This document shows, piece by piece, positions 50,347 to 63,420 of a stretch of DNA of 64,000 bases; position 1 is the first letter of the stretch; the number at the start of each line of letters is the position of its first letter. The notes beneath the pieces are model-generated. The model did not search any database and was not told the origin of the DNA. It saw only the letters and a list, made by a program, of their open reading frames with translations. The position numbers and the translations under genes are program-made. The stretch lies in the NCBI GenBank assembly GCA_037349315.1, contig JBAIAC010000018.1, positions 12,462,001 to 12,526,000 of the forward strand, given 5' to 3'. The DNA is from Chelydra serpentina (Eukaryota; Chordata; Testudines; Chelydridae).

Positions 50347-50854
50347 GTAAGATCATATTTTAAAATGGCTGAAAGGGGCTTTATAATTGTATCTAGCAGT
50401 TTAGCATCAGTTCACGATGCGAAAACATTCCAGGCTAGTCTGCTCCCAGCACTGACATGACATAACTTAGCTACTGGGCCATGAGTGGGAAAATGTCATG
50501 TGCTGATTAAACAACTGCCACAGCTAACATAGAACTAAAGTGGAATGTGAGCTTACTGGAATGGGCCCATGCTCTGGTGTTAGTGTGGCAGTTCACACAC
50601 AAAACATAAATTGTGATTGTGGTAAGAAAAATGAGCATGTAAAATGAGTCCTTCTTACTTAACAGACCAGCTCCCTGTCTCTATGCAGAGTCATAGCATC
50701 TATCCATTCACCCATCCCTCTCCTAACTAACCCTCCTAATATTATCCCTCACTGCCCAGAATCATGGCACTAACATGACATTTTCTGCTATCACATTGTT
50801 CACTCTGTTTGTGTGTTCTACTTCTTTCCCTTACACTCTGTCTGTCTTGTCTAT

Positions 50855-50975
50855 TTAAATGTAAGCTCTTCGAGGCAGGAACTGTCTACTCCTTTGTTTG
50901 TACAGTTCTAGTACAATGGGGTCCCAGTCTTGGTTGAGCCCTAGGCACTACCTTAATAAACATGATTAATAATAA
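50855..50975 (+). mobile_element. SINE 3'-tail fragment
   Basis: AATGTAAGCTCTTCGAGGCA, GTTTGTACAGTTCTAG and GGGGTCCCAGTC blocks, ending in an ATAA-rich tail; same family as at 4818. Confidence 0.65.
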
Positions 50976-51694
50976 CTTCTCTCATGTCCAATACTGTGGT
51001 ATCTGAGCACTTATGACCAAATCAAGTTTGAATACATTTTACTCCTGGTAGCTCCCCAGTGCCAGTATAGCTAAGGAAAACTGAACTGGATTGGGTCTGG
51101 CTCACAAATCAACAACAGTATTGTTAGCTCTTTTCTAGCTTTAGAATCTTCATCACACTGCTGACGAAGAGTTAGCCAGAAAGAAACAAGCTTGACTTTT
51201 GGATCCCAGGCTAAGTTCACAAGGCTACAAGCAATACAGACAGTTTAAAAGAAGTGTTTTTATCTTATTTGTAACTATGTACATTTGATCTGGACACGAA
51301 GGAGAGGAAAATAATGTTGCCTCACAATGCCATTTGTGCACAAATGCTTTTCGGAGAACAGTCCCACATTAAAGTAAAAATGATACCAGAAAACAACATC
51401 ATTTTTATAACGGATAGTTTCAATGTTTAAAACACTGTCTCAAGAGGGCTTCTGGAGCTGTTGTTTGGTTAATTTCCTGTGCTTCTTTGTAAGAATAATA
51501 CAAGTATCAAGGCCTAGTCCTGTATATTTTATATCAGATATAAACAATCTGGGTCAGATATGATGTGTGGACAGTCAAAGGAGAGGTTGCTCTTCACTTC
51601 AGGGGTTGTCAACATTGGGCAGAAGCCTTCCAGCTCCTATCTCCATCTCTGGATATAAATTCTTCAGTAGGAAGCCCAAACAAAATTCCTTCAT

Positions 51695-51815
51695 GTTTTA
51701 TAGACAGTAAGCACTTTGGGGTAGAGACTGTTTCTTTCTGTCTGTTTGTACAGCACCTGATACAATGATGCTCCAAACTTGATAGGTGTATTTGAATGAT
51801 AGCACAGTATAAATG
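51695..51815 (+). mobile_element. SINE 3'-tail fragment
   Basis: GTAAGCACTTTGGGGTAGAG and GTTTGTACAGCACCTGATAC, then a degraded end with GTATAAATGTT; same family as at 4818. Confidence 0.65.
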
Positions 51816-52915
51816 TTAAATATAACAGAAAAACCAAACAAAAAAAATTCCTCAATGTTTTCAATTCCCCTTCAGTTAGAGCCCTGAATTACAGTACTGT
51901 TGTGAGAAATTCACTGACTGGAGAGGACAAAAACAAAATATGTGTAAACTCTTGGTCAGTGGAGTAATTGGCAAAAGTGCAAGCAGTACAGCTGTCAGGT
52001 TCCTGAGACAAATCAACCTTGCTGCAGTTCAACATTCATTTACCATTTACGTAAACCAAGTCTACATAGTTGAAATAGTCTCACATGGATTTGCTCAGTG
52101 CAAACAGCAGAAAAAGAGAATCACTAACATCCTAGAAGCAGCTGTTATAATTGGGTAATACCTTGAAAACTCCAAGTACAAAAGAGCCTATGATACAAAT
52201 CAGTGTGCTGGTCAACTTCCTCTTATACAACACTAAACCAAATCTTGGGTTCCGGTCAAAAACTGCTGCCTAACCTGCTATCTGAAAACAGAATCAAACT
52301 CAGAAACGTGAGGGGTAAGGAGTCCCATTATCTCGATGGGAGGTGGATCAGGCACAGAGTTTTATTTGTCCACCTTCACCTTGAAAGTGTTATGCATCTT
52401 TAGGACATCCAGTCCAAGCTTATAGGAATGATGACAACTGAGTTTAGAACCAAAGCTTATGCTTAGTGTTAATTTTTTAAAAAAAAGTTTATGAAACTTC
52501 TTATTAAAACTGATGTACTTAGTCATCCTTGTGAATATTAAAAGTATGTCCGTGAAACTGGTGGTAGGGTGTGGCTTTGAGGGATTTAAAATTTCCCCTG
52601 CAGTATTGGAAACTAAACTCAAGAGGTGACTGGATGGTTATTATAGCTGTAATATATATGGGGGTGATACCCATGTTACACATTTCAGGGTAACTTTATT
52701 AATAGATTTCTCATGCATCTTTCACCTCTTCACGTGCTCTGACCAGTTTCAGACACCTTTTAAACATACACACACAAACTGCCACTGAAATGTTTATTGC
52801 TTTCCCCTCCAAATGAGGTTTTGTGGCAAATTAATTATTAGGTAGCAGACTGATATGCAAGACATTTTTTTAAAAATGAAAGGCTGAAATATGATTGACA
52901 TAGCATGGCGGGGAG

Positions 52916-53419
52916 CATAGGCGCCGACTCCGTGGGTGCTCCGGGGCTGGAGCACCCACGGGGAAAAATTGGTGGGTGCAGAGCACCCACCGGCAGCTCC
53001 CTGCCATTCCCGGGGCCCACGCCCAGCTCCCCGCCAGCCCCAGGACCCACGGCAAACTTACCTCAGCACCGGGAGACGTTGTGGGGCCCCACCCCTGATG
53101 CTGGGAGACGTTGTGTCGGCGTCGGGGGCGGGGCCCCGCCACGTCGCCCGGCGTCGGGGGCGGGGCCCCGCCACGTCGCCCGGCGTCGGGGGCGGGGCCC
53201 CGCCACGTCGCCCGGCGTCGGGGGCGGGGCCCCGCCACGTCGCCCGGCGTCGGGGGCGGGGCCCCGCCCCCGTCGCCCGGCGTCGGGGGCGCGGCCCCGC
53301 CCCCGTCGCCCGGCGTCGGGGGCGCGGCCCCGCCCCCGTCGCCCGGCGTCGGGGGCGGGGCCCCGCCCCTGACGCCGGGCGTCAGCCCCCACCGGCACCA
53401 CCGGAAGTCGGCACCTATG
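52916..53419. mobile_element. hAT-like MITE containing a GC minisatellite
   Basis: 504 bp with inverted ends CATAGGCGCCGAC and GTCGGCACCTATG. The flanks GCGGGGAG and GCGGGGAA match at 7 of 8 bases. Near the left end it contains an inverted GGGTGCTCC...GGAGCACCC hairpin. The right half is a tandem array of 32-bp units. Confidence 0.88.
53118..53369 (+). repeat. 32-bp GC-rich minisatellite, about 8 copies
   Basis: Units start at 53118, 53150, 53182, 53214, 53246, 53278, 53310 and 53342 with the core GGCGTCGGGGGCGGGGCCCC. The first units carry CCACGTCGCCC and the later ones CCCCCGTCGCCC. Each unit contains a palindromic GGGGCCCC core and many CpGs. The near identity between units suggests recent expansion. 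Confidence 0.95.
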
Positions 53420-53622
53420 GCGGGGAAGGATAGTTCAGTGGTTTGAGCATTGGCCTGCTAAACCCAGGGTTGTGAGTTTAATCCTTGAGGGGGCCATTTA
53501 GGGATTGGGCAAAAATCTGTCAGGGGACAGTACTTGGTCCTGCTAGTGAAGGGACTGGACTGAACTCGACTTGATAACCTTCCAGTTCTATGAGATAGGC
53601 ATATCTCCAAAATTAAAAAAAA
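53420..53622 (+). mobile_element. tRNA-derived SINE (turtle Pol III SINE type)
   Basis: A tRNA-like head contains an A-box-like TAGTTCAGTGG and a B-box-like GGTTGTGAGTTTAATCC at 53468-53484. A middle CAGTACTTGGTCCTGCTAG block follows. The tail CCTTCCAGTTCTATGAGATA resembles the CR1 3' end, as in the CR1-mobilised SINEs of turtles. It is not a functional tRNA gene: there is no intact acceptor stem. Confidence 0.85.
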
Positions 53623-54079
53623 TTATAGTGAAGCCCCTTCTCTCACCAGCATACCAGTCAATAAGCAGTTGCTTGTGCTACCTGAGTGAAAAGAAACATG
53701 TACTGGCCTTGTCTGGGCACGGTGAGGGGGTTGTCATACCTCTCTCATCCCTTCTGACTCTGGTAGGTGCCTCTAGGGCTGTGCTAGTATTCATCCAGGA
53801 AACTTAAAATGCTGTGGGATTCCGTCTTTTAGTGTAAACAACTCTTTCTGTGTTCTCTGTTTCATGAGTCTGTAATTTTTGATGCAGTTGACTTTCAACA
53901 ATAAAAAGCGAGGGGGCATCAAATTTGTGTGAAACAGATAACTCTGGGACTAAAATGGGTGGTGACCCTTAGAATGCAGAACGTTGAGAGGTATTAGTAT
54001 TATAAGTTCCTCCCAACTCTGTGACTGGCACAGTGCTGAAAAGAATTTAGTGTCATGAAAGAAAAATACCTATGTATGA

Positions 54080-55378
<1,299 letters not shown>

Positions 55379-55560
55379 AGACTATGCTATGTTGAAAAAG
55401 GTGTTTCAGGATTTGCCATCAACTGGATAAATCAAGATATTCTTTGGGCCAACCACCACAAAGCAACTATTGAAGCAACTGACATGAATGGAAACAATTC
55501 CCGAGTCCTTTTAAACAACGTAGGTCATCCCACAAGTATTGCTGTTGACCCTGGGAAAAG
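55379..55560 (+). CDS. EGF: EGF precursor exon: propeller one, middle blades
   Basis: This exon continues the first YWTD propeller. It reads RLCYVEKGVSGFAINWINQD, then ILWANHHKATIEATDMNGNN, and ends with HPTSIAVDPGKR, where AIDP/AVDP-type turns are typical of LDLR class B repeats. The blade motif is the divergent LWAN. A glycosylation site (NNS) is present. It is 182 bp, enters in phase 0 and leaves in phase 2; the last AG plus the G of the next exon makes Arg, joining GKR to FIFW as in other EGF precursors. The donor is GTAACT. The frame is intact. Confidence 0.94.
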
Positions 55561-55994
55561 GTAACTCTGCTTGGGTTTATAAGTTCTTCAAATCAGTCTC
55601 AAAATAAACCAAATGCTCTGATGGCTTCTAGTAGGCTAACAGAACAGCTTGCATACAGTATGTTGATCGAATGTCAAGTAATTGTTACAACTTCCCCAAG
55701 AACACAATAAAGATAAATAGGGTGGCAGGTGGCAGCGGCATACTGGAGTCCAACACAGAGACTGACCCCCCAAGTTCATCATTAAAGTGGGGAGGGAGAG
55801 CTCTGATTGCGAGGGAGGAGGTGGGCTTAGCTCAGAGGGAAGAGGAATGAGGAGGTTATTGACTGCCAGGGAAGGAGCCAATGAGGCCTCAGTTGATGGA
55901 GGTGGAGGACTTAAGGGGAATGAGCTTGATCTTCATTTGGTAAAGCAGGAATGATGCCTGAAAACACTGAGAAGCCCCAATCTATAACACAATT

Positions 55995-58888
55995 GCTGCT
56001 GTTGTTGTTGGCGTCCGTTAGTCTCGAGAGACGATGGATATGCGCCCATGGGGAACGTTTAGTTGATGGTTGTGCAGCGTCTATTGTGGCTATAGAGCCC
56101 CACACGAGAGTGGCAGTCTCGATTGCATTTGCTGTATTTGAAGGCGGTGTCAACTGTGGGTTGGAGCCGCTGCTTCCTTTTTCGTTGAACCCGCTTTTCC
56201 TCGGCAAGCTGCCGCAGCTTGTCTTCACCAGTTTTCAGTCCAGTGGTCAGAGCGTGTCTCCATCTGCATCTGTCCTGGGCGAGCTCTTCCCAGCTGTTGA
56301 TGTCGATTTGAACAGTCTTCAGGTCCCTCTTACAGACATCCTTGAAGCGAAGGTGGGGCCGTCCTGTAGCTCTGTTTCCAGAGGCAAGTTCAGCATACAA
56401 CAGGTCTTTGGGGATCCGTCCATCTTCCATATGACTTAGATGGCCAAGCCATCTGAGGTGGCGTTGACGGAGGAGAGTGAACATGCTGGAGATCTTGACA
56501 CGTTCCAGCACCTCGTTGTTCGTCATTCGATCACTCCAAGTGATCCCGAGTATGCGACGGAGGCAGCGCATGTGGAAGGCGAAGCGTAGAGAGTCCAAGT
56601 TTCGCTGGCGTAGAGAAGAGTGTTTAGCACACATGCGCAGTACACAGCGACCTTTGTGTTGATGGTCAGCATGTTGTTGTTCCATACTCTCTGTGACAAA
56701 CTGGCCAAAATTGTGAAGGCCTTGCCGATTCTACGGTTGATCTCAGGGTCCAGTGAGAGGTTGTCCATGATGGTAGATCCGAGATAGGTGAACTGACTGA
56801 CCACCTCTAGCACATAGTCATTGATGGCAATGCTTGGATGTTCTGCATCCTGGGCCATAACTTTGGTCTTCTGAAGACTGATTGTCAACCCGAACTCTTC
56901 GCAAGCTCTGAAAAAACGCTGGAGATCAATTTCTGTGTGGGTGGCCAGGGCAGCGTCGTCTTCAAACAGCATGTCTCTGATTGTTGCCTTCCGTACCTTG
57001 CTTTTGGCCTTTAATCGAGCCAGATTGAAAAGTCTCCCGTCAGACCGGGTGTGGAGATAGACTCCCTCTGTGGAATTTCCAAAGGCATGTTTCAGCAACG
57101 CTGCGAAGAAGATGCCGAAGAGTGTGGGAGCGAGAACGCAGCCTTGTTTTACTCCACTGTGGATATCGAAGGCATCGGAGGACGAGCCATCATACAGTAC
57201 TGTGCCTTTCATGTTGTCGTGAAAAGACTGGATCACGCTCAGCAGCTTCGGTGGGCAGCCAATCTTTGCCAGGATCTTGAACAGCCCATCTCTGTTCACA
57301 AGGTCGAAAGCTTTGGTCAGGTCTATGAAGGCAAGGAGTAGCGGCTTATGCTGTTCTCTGCATTTCTCTTGCAGCTGCCTTAAGGAGAAAACCATGTCCG
57401 TTGTAGATCTCCCTGCTCGGAACCCGCACTGTGACTCTGGGTAAACTCTGTCAGCAAGCTTCTGCAGTCTATTCAGGATCACGCGTGCGAAGACTTTACC
57501 CACAACACTCAGGAGCGATATGCCTCTGTAGTTGTTGCAGTTGCTTCTATCACCCTTGTTCTTGTAGAGAGTCACTATGTTGGAGTCTCTCATATCCTGA
57601 GGTACTGCACCTTCATCCCAGCACTGACAGAGGAGGTCGTGGAGGTGTTCTAGGAGGACGTTGATGCCACACTTGATAACTTCTGGTGGGATGCCATCCT
57701 TTCCTGGAGCCTTTCCTGTGGACAAGTTCTCAATGACTTTCTTCAGTTTTTCCATGGTGGGCTTTTCGACCAGCTCAATTTCAACGGGAAAACCATCCAC
57801 GGTATTAAGGGCAGCTTCGGTGACGGTGTTTTGCCTGGAGTACACTTCAGAGTAGTGCTCCACCCATCTATCCATCTGCTTGCCCTTGTCCTGGATGTTT
57901 TCGCCTGTTGCAGACTTTAGTGACACTCTCCACTTCTTTGTGGGTCCCATGGCCTTCTTGATGCCATCATACATTCCCCTGATGTTTCCAGTGTCAGCAG
58001 ATAGTTGAATGCTCTGGCAAAGCTGGAGCCAGTAATCATTTGCACACTGTCGAGCTAGTCTCTGTACTTTGCTCCTGGCAAATTGATACTCTTGTAGAGT
58101 CCTCTGACTGGGGGAACGCTTGTACTCCAGGTGAACAGCGCGGCGTTCTTCAATGGCTGGAGTGAGTGTGGCGGAATTAGCCTCAAACCAGTCATTGTTC
58201 ATGTTTCGTTTCTTTCCAAAAACTTTCATGGCTGTGCTGTGTACTGCATCCCTGATGTGGCCCCATCTCTCTTTGGCACAGCCACCGGGAGGCATACAGT
58301 TCAGCACCTCGGAGAGCTCATGGGTGAATTTCTCTGCCTTGTCTGGGTGTGTGGTCTTGCTCACATCGATGTGGGGTTTGCCCTGTGGTCTAGAGCGGTG
58401 GATCTTCTTTGGCTGTAGCCTCATCTTGCTGCACACCAGCGAGTGATCACTGTCGCAGTCAGCACTGTGGAAGGTTCGAGTAAGCAGGACGCACTTCAAG
58501 GCAGACCGCCTGATGATAATCAGGTCGAGTTGGTGCCAGTGCATGGAGCGAGGGTGTCTCCAGGACACTTTGTGTTGAGGCTTTGTCTGGAAGAATGAGT
58601 TGGTAATGCTGAGGTCATGGTACGAGCACAGTTCCAGAAGTCGTTGTCCATTCTCATTCATTTCTCCAACGCCAAACTTTCCAAGACAGGATGGGCAAAA
58701 GTCGTGGTCAGCGCCCACTCTGGCATTGAAGTCACCCAGTAGTATCAAGTACTCTTCTTTAGGGATACTCCTGATGATCATGTCTAACTGGTCATAGAAC
58801 TCGTCCTTGGTATCCCTGGTGGCGCCAAGTGTTGGTGCATACATGTTGATCAGGTTGACGGGTCCAGTAGATGTGTGGAGTCGGAGTG
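55995..58888 (-). mobile_element. APE-type non-LTR retrotransposon (LINE), 5' truncated
   Basis: A 2.9-kb reverse-oriented LINE in an EGF intron. An 11-bp target-site duplication, ATAACACAATT, flanks it at 55984-55994 and 58889-58899. Its 5' end stops inside the endonuclease domain, a typical incomplete reverse-transcription product. Its 3' end is a short CAA/CAG-type repeat tail (on the plus strand GCTGCTGTTGTTGTTGG) rather than poly(A), which suits RTE-like or related families, but I cannot assign the clade with certainty. The matching duplication and largely open frame point to a relatively young insertion. Confidence 0.9.
56059..58888 (-). pseudogene. LINE endonuclease/reverse transcriptase ORF, truncated and frameshifted
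   Basis: The reading frame is open from the truncation point down to about 56590. It encodes the C-terminal part of an apurinic-type endonuclease (LLGDFNARVGAD, and the SDH motif in CDSDHSLV) and a full reverse-transcriptase domain (GKAPGKDGIPPEV, NYRGISLLSVVGKVF, QCGFRAGRSTTD, AFIDLTKAFDLVNRDGLF, SGVKQGCVLAPTLFGIFF). The catalytic loop reads LFEDDAAL, where related elements carry F/Y-A-D-D. Near 56580-56610, after SETWTLYA, the frame shifts by one and several residues appear missing. The rest (HMRCLRRILGI, LRWLGHLSHM and a C-terminal zinc-finger-like CNRDCHSRVGLYSHNRRC) continues in another frame to a stop at 56059. There is no functional N-terminus, so the element is defective. Confidence 0.88.
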
Positions 58889-60124
58889 ATAACACAATTA
58901 GTATTAAGCATACAGTACTTATTTAAAAGTAGGTGACATTTAAAGAAGAGCTAATGCCATTGTGGTTTTCTTTGTTCCCCTCTTTCTATTATGTTTGCCT
59001 CTGATTTTGATCAGTTTGAATACCAGTTGTAAAGCTACTGACTGCTGTTACTGTTCTATAAATGTTAGTATTTTAGACTTGATAAGAGAGCTTCTCTAGG
59101 TTCAAAACAATTTACATAGAGAGCCATTCATGGATGCATCTGGTCCGGGAGATTTGACTGTTCTGTAGAGATATTTGTATTTATACCATCACCCTGAATA
59201 CTCTTTGCTGACTTCTCTTGACTGCGTAAAGGTCTTTTATTGGTAATTTTTAAAATAACAGTGGAGGAGACATTAAGGTACTTCATATTGATATGGCAAT
59301 AAATTATTTTCGTTGGCACTTTTAATTTATAATGAAGCCACTCATCACCGCTGTCGAGACATGTTAATGTTAAGGCTCATGTGTCCTCCTCTTTTGCACT
59401 TGCACGTTAACCTTGTTTTCATGCTAACCAATGATATCTATATTCCTCACAGGGTTGCCATTTGAGTATGATTTTAAAAGCTGAATGCCGGACTATTTGT
59501 TTTCTGTACTGAATGGCACATTTACCGATTTGGAAGTTCTCTCAAATCCTTGTACCCTTTCAGCCTAAAGCCACATAGAAACATTTTATGAATTGAATAA
59601 TGGAAATATATTTGCTAAACTGTTATAAACTCTGTGGACAGACTAAGGTGTATATATACACCTATGTGTGATCAACTAGGGATTTATTTTAAAGCATTAT
59701 TCACATGCTGCTGTGGCAGCAGCAGCATAGGTTTAGCTATTAATAAATTGTTTAGGTCCTCCTAGAGGTCTACTTTCTTATGTATCCTTTTTATATTTTA
59801 GCACATTCTGCTTGTCTGAAAGTCCTGATGGTGCTATTTTAATATTAATATGGTGAAGTCAAGCAGTCAGTGAATTAATTTCCACAGGGACAAACATATG
59901 CAATGTCAGAAACTAAGAAGAAATATATCTTCCTGGAAATGTGTACAACTCTTAAGTAATGATGATCAGCATGATAGCTAAATTAATAATTGCATTTTTC
60001 TCAAAATATGCTTGGCTGGTTTTGCTACAGAATAATAATAAAGCAATCTTTTTCTGTATTCCTCTATTTCCTGTGTGGCGTGTAGACATGGTCAAGAATC
60101 TGTAAGAAAAGTGCTGTTGTCTAG

Positions 60125-60385
60125 GGGCATTGGAAGGGATTGTGAGTCAGGCAATTTGGTTTCAATTCCTCCCACTAATTTGCTATGTGACCTTGCACGT
60201 CACTTGAGCCTGATCCAACTCGTGCTGAAGTTAATGGAAGTTCATGTGAATTGGACTGGGCCTTTAATTGCTTTATGTTTCTCCATTTCCCCATCTGTAA
60301 AATGGAGATTATAGAATTTAACCAACCTTTTAAAACATGTTGGTGTCGTGAGATAACAAGCACTATAAAAGAGTGAACGATTATT
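60125..60385 (+). mobile_element. MIR-like SINE with a short palindromic insert
   Basis: TATGTGACCTTGCACGTCAC and TCTCCATTTCCCCATCTGTA are the forward MIR core. About 55 bp at 60209-60265, with GCCTGATCC...GGACTGGGC inverted ends, is an extra segment between them. Confidence 0.75.
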
Positions 60386-60494
60386 ATTGCCGTATCTGAA
60401 AATTGCTATAGTAGCCACCTCATAGTGTCCTTACTACAACATTTTTTCATCTGTAGTTAATCTGTATCAGATTGACATAGCACATACCACAGCA

Positions 60495-60630
60495 ATTAGA
60501 CTGTAAACTTCCAGGGGCAGGTACTAAGTCTTCCTACTGTATTTGTATAGCACCTACCACAGTTAGGCCCTTTCTTGACTGGGGCCTCCAGGTACTCCCA
60601 TGATATAGATAAGAATAATGATAATACACA
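60495..60630 (+). mobile_element. SINE 3'-tail fragment
   Basis: TTAGACTGTAAACTTCCAGG, GTATAGCACCTACCACAGTT and GACTGGGGCCTCCAGGTACT, ending in an ATAATGATAATA tail; same family as at 4818. Confidence 0.7.
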
Positions 60631-61919
60631 GGCTTTGTGGTATACTATTTTGTACATTTAAGAAGCATTGTAGTTCTTTCAAATTCAGTATGATCTTACA
60701 TTTTTGGTCTGAATGGGATATTTATATCTAACAATTTTCAGTGCTATCAAACCAATGCAATGTGCTAATACTTTTTGGAATTTCTGTGTGCAACTGTAAA
60801 ACAAAGAGAGAAGCAAACAGAATTAAAAAAAACAAACCCTAATCCTGTAAAATAAAACAACTGTCCATATATTGTTGGAGGAGCTGTCCCCTTGAAAACA
60901 TTTTTAAATGTGAAAAAAAATGATAAACTGAATCTTAGCACTATAATGGTTGCCATTGGGCAGTCACCAGTTCTTAAAAGATATAACGCAGTAACCAAAG
61001 TTATTTCCTATCTTAAAAGTGTCCTGAAAAGGAGGAAAATAAGGTGTTTGCCCTATTTACTTTTTATATATAAAGAAAGCCAAATATTTTCCCCCTTTAT
61101 TGTTTAAGGTTTTATTTTCCTGCTAATCTTTTACATTAGACACTCAGATCTCGTCTGTTCTGGAAGTCTCTCTAGTGACTGAAGAACGTGTGAAATTATG
61201 ATATTATGGGAGCAAGAGTCAGAAAGCTAAGAACTGAGTGCAGACACCGGTTTTAGTCAGACTGTATAAAACTCCTTTTTTATTTGTAATTGTTAACATC
61301 TGTTTAACTCCAATAGCTAATGAACATTTTGGAGAAATGATGGTCACCCATTCAATTAAAGTGAGAGAGCTCAGAACGTGTAAACTCTCAGATCCACACC
61401 TGCTCCTCCAGCAAAACCAGGGGACACTAGACTTGAAACTTCTGATACAGCTGCAGTTTAAAAAAAAATACAAGTAGGAAAGGCATTTTAAAAAATGTTT
61501 CTGATAAGCAACAAATGTATTAAAATTATTTGCCTAAATGACAGAGAGCCTTGAAGCTTGCAAGTCTCAAAGGTCTTTAAGAGATGTAAAAGACAATGGC
61601 AACAGTATGTCAAGAGCAAGACTCAAATCCACTTAGACATGTATCTTTTATGGACTTTCAAGTGATACTGCACAAGTATTGAAGAAGGATATTTTGTAAA
61701 CGTTCTGTTTCTGGTAGCCAGTTTCTGCATATCTGACTTTTCCTTCATGCAACAGATATCTTGGTATTACTCAACTTCTGAATTAGATGTTTCTGTTCTG
61801 GGAGTACTGTGATAAAAATGAATACTGAAAAAAGGGAGGGATAAACAGATCATTTGCATCAGCTGCTGCACTATCTTCCAAATAGTTCTTTCAAAATAAG
61901 ACTTTTTTTTCATCTTTAG

Positions 61920-62150
61920 GTTTATATTTTGGTCTTCAGATGGTGCTCTTTCCAGCATTCACAGAGCAATCCTTGATGGAACTGACGTGAGAAGTGTTTT
62001 GAGGACCACAGAACAAATAAAGACTATCTCATTGGATTTTATTGACATGAGACTCTTTTGGATCCAGTATAATAGTGAGGAAGATGTTTCACGTATTGGA
62101 TCATGTGACTATAATGGTGGCTCTATTCATTTGCCCAAACATTCTGCCCG
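61920..62150 (+). CDS. EGF: EGF precursor exon: propeller one, later blades
   Basis: This exon encodes two more blades of the first propeller: FIFWSSDGALSSIHRAILDG, with the blade motif FWSS, then SLDFIDMRLFWIQYN and GSCDYNGGSIHLPKHSAR. Human EGF has the matching order of an FWSS blade, a LFWIQYN blade and a CDYDGGSVH stretch, as I recall it. The exon is 231 bp and phase 2 at both ends, with a GTAAGT donor at 62151. The following exon, which should complete the propeller, is not recognisable before 64000. The gene is therefore cut by the window edge: about 290 of some 1200 expected residues are present. Confidence 0.94.
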
Positions 62151-62434
62151 GTAAGTTTTTCTGTATTGGATAGAAGGAAACAAAATATTTTGTATGGCTA
62201 TATCAGATAAAAACATCCTCTTCCCCTTCTTCTTTGAGTCTGGAAACACTAAAGATTGTAAAGTACAGACAAAATGGCTCAACATTTTCAGAACAGCTGA
62301 TATATAACCAGAAGATGATAGGAAAATAGAATAAACAACGCATTTTCATTGCTGTCTTAATACTCCTCCTTGGAGTATTCACTTTTCATCTTCAAAGCTT
62401 TTAGCAAATGACAACTCATTAATCCGCAGGACTC

Positions 62435-62580
62435 TTCTGTTAAGTAGCTATGTATTATTATTAGCTCCTTCCTGTATGTGGAGAAACTGAGGCAAAGAAG
62501 TTAAGTGATTTGCCACAGGTCACAGCAGGTGGGTTCAGAGGAGAACTCAGGGGAGTAGGCTTCCAGCCTGTGCTCAGAAA
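62435..62580 (-). mobile_element. MIR-like SINE
   Basis: TATGTGGAGAAACTGAGGCA, AAGTGATTTGCCACAGGTCA and a degraded B-box-like end match a reverse-oriented MIR. Confidence 0.75.
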
Positions 62581-63420
62581 ACCAATCATGTCTTGTCTTC
62601 CTCTTCTGTCTGATCGTGATATATAATCTTGCTGTCCTCTTCAGCTGCTGGATCTGGAGGCTTTCCTGACCCTGGCAGCACTAGATCTACACACTGTCCA
62701 ATTCTCTGCTGATTTTATTGCTATGGTCAGTTCCAGAGAAACAGAAATAGTGACAATGAGTGTCTCCGTCACCTAGGGTCATCCTAAGCCTTGTCTACAC
62801 TAGATAATTTTAGCATTACAAACACTTGTGACATTGAACACATGAGTGCTTGCAATTGTGCACATTGCTTTTGCTTGGAGCAAGGCTCATCTTTGCTGCA
62901 TTCTGCGGCAGGTCACTCTGCAGCAATGCACTGACTGCAACATGGACAGGAAGTTGCTCTCCTGTAATTGCCAGCACTGCACCAGAATGTTCCTTTTACC
63001 CTTCCAATGACTTCTTCCTGATGTCTGTATAAGCAAAGATCTATCTCTACACACTGTAGGAGGTGCTCAGGAATGGTTCTCCTCACCTATAGACCTCAAG
63101 AGGCTAGGGAAAAAGACCCTTTTTCAGTACCAACTGTCCCCCATGGACCCTGGTATATCAGCCCCTCCACCACCTCCCCATCCTGTGTTCCAGTCAAATA
63201 CTACCATCCTTGCCCCCTCTGCCATCCTGTTCACTTCCTGAGAATGGGTTAATGCCCTCAAATGATGGACACTTTAGGAGCTGTACAAGACTGAGCTCCT
63301 TTTGCATGCACTTTAAGAGGTGAAGAAGGAAGACTAGGACTGTGGACTTTAGGAAGTCTATATCTCCTGTATTAAGGCACCAGTCCTGGGGATCTTCTAG
63401 GAACTGTGGGATTGTTACCT

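Larger units (their letters stand above)
55561..61919 (+). other. EGF: EGF intron carrying the LINE insertion
   Basis: A 6.4-kb intron. Nearly half of it is a 5'-truncated LINE in reverse orientation (55995-58888). A MIR copy with a small palindromic element inside it (60125-60385) and a SINE 3' tail (60495-60630) follow. Between 58900 and 60120, and between 60640 and 61919, the DNA is AT-rich without recognisable features. The acceptor follows a long T run and CATCTTTAG. Confidence 0.85.

Noticed and set aside
53118..53369. Regular direct repeats that might suggest a CRISPR array
   Set aside because: The units are directly adjacent with no unique spacers, in a vertebrate intron; it is a minisatellite.
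52870..53446. Long Gly/Ala/Arg/Pro-rich open frames on both strands
   Set aside because: They arise from the 32-bp GC minisatellite, whose length is not a multiple of three, and from the MITE around it.
53425..53500. Possible tRNA gene with A- and B-box-like motifs
   Set aside because: There is no complete cloverleaf or acceptor stem, and it continues into a SINE body and a CR1-like tail.
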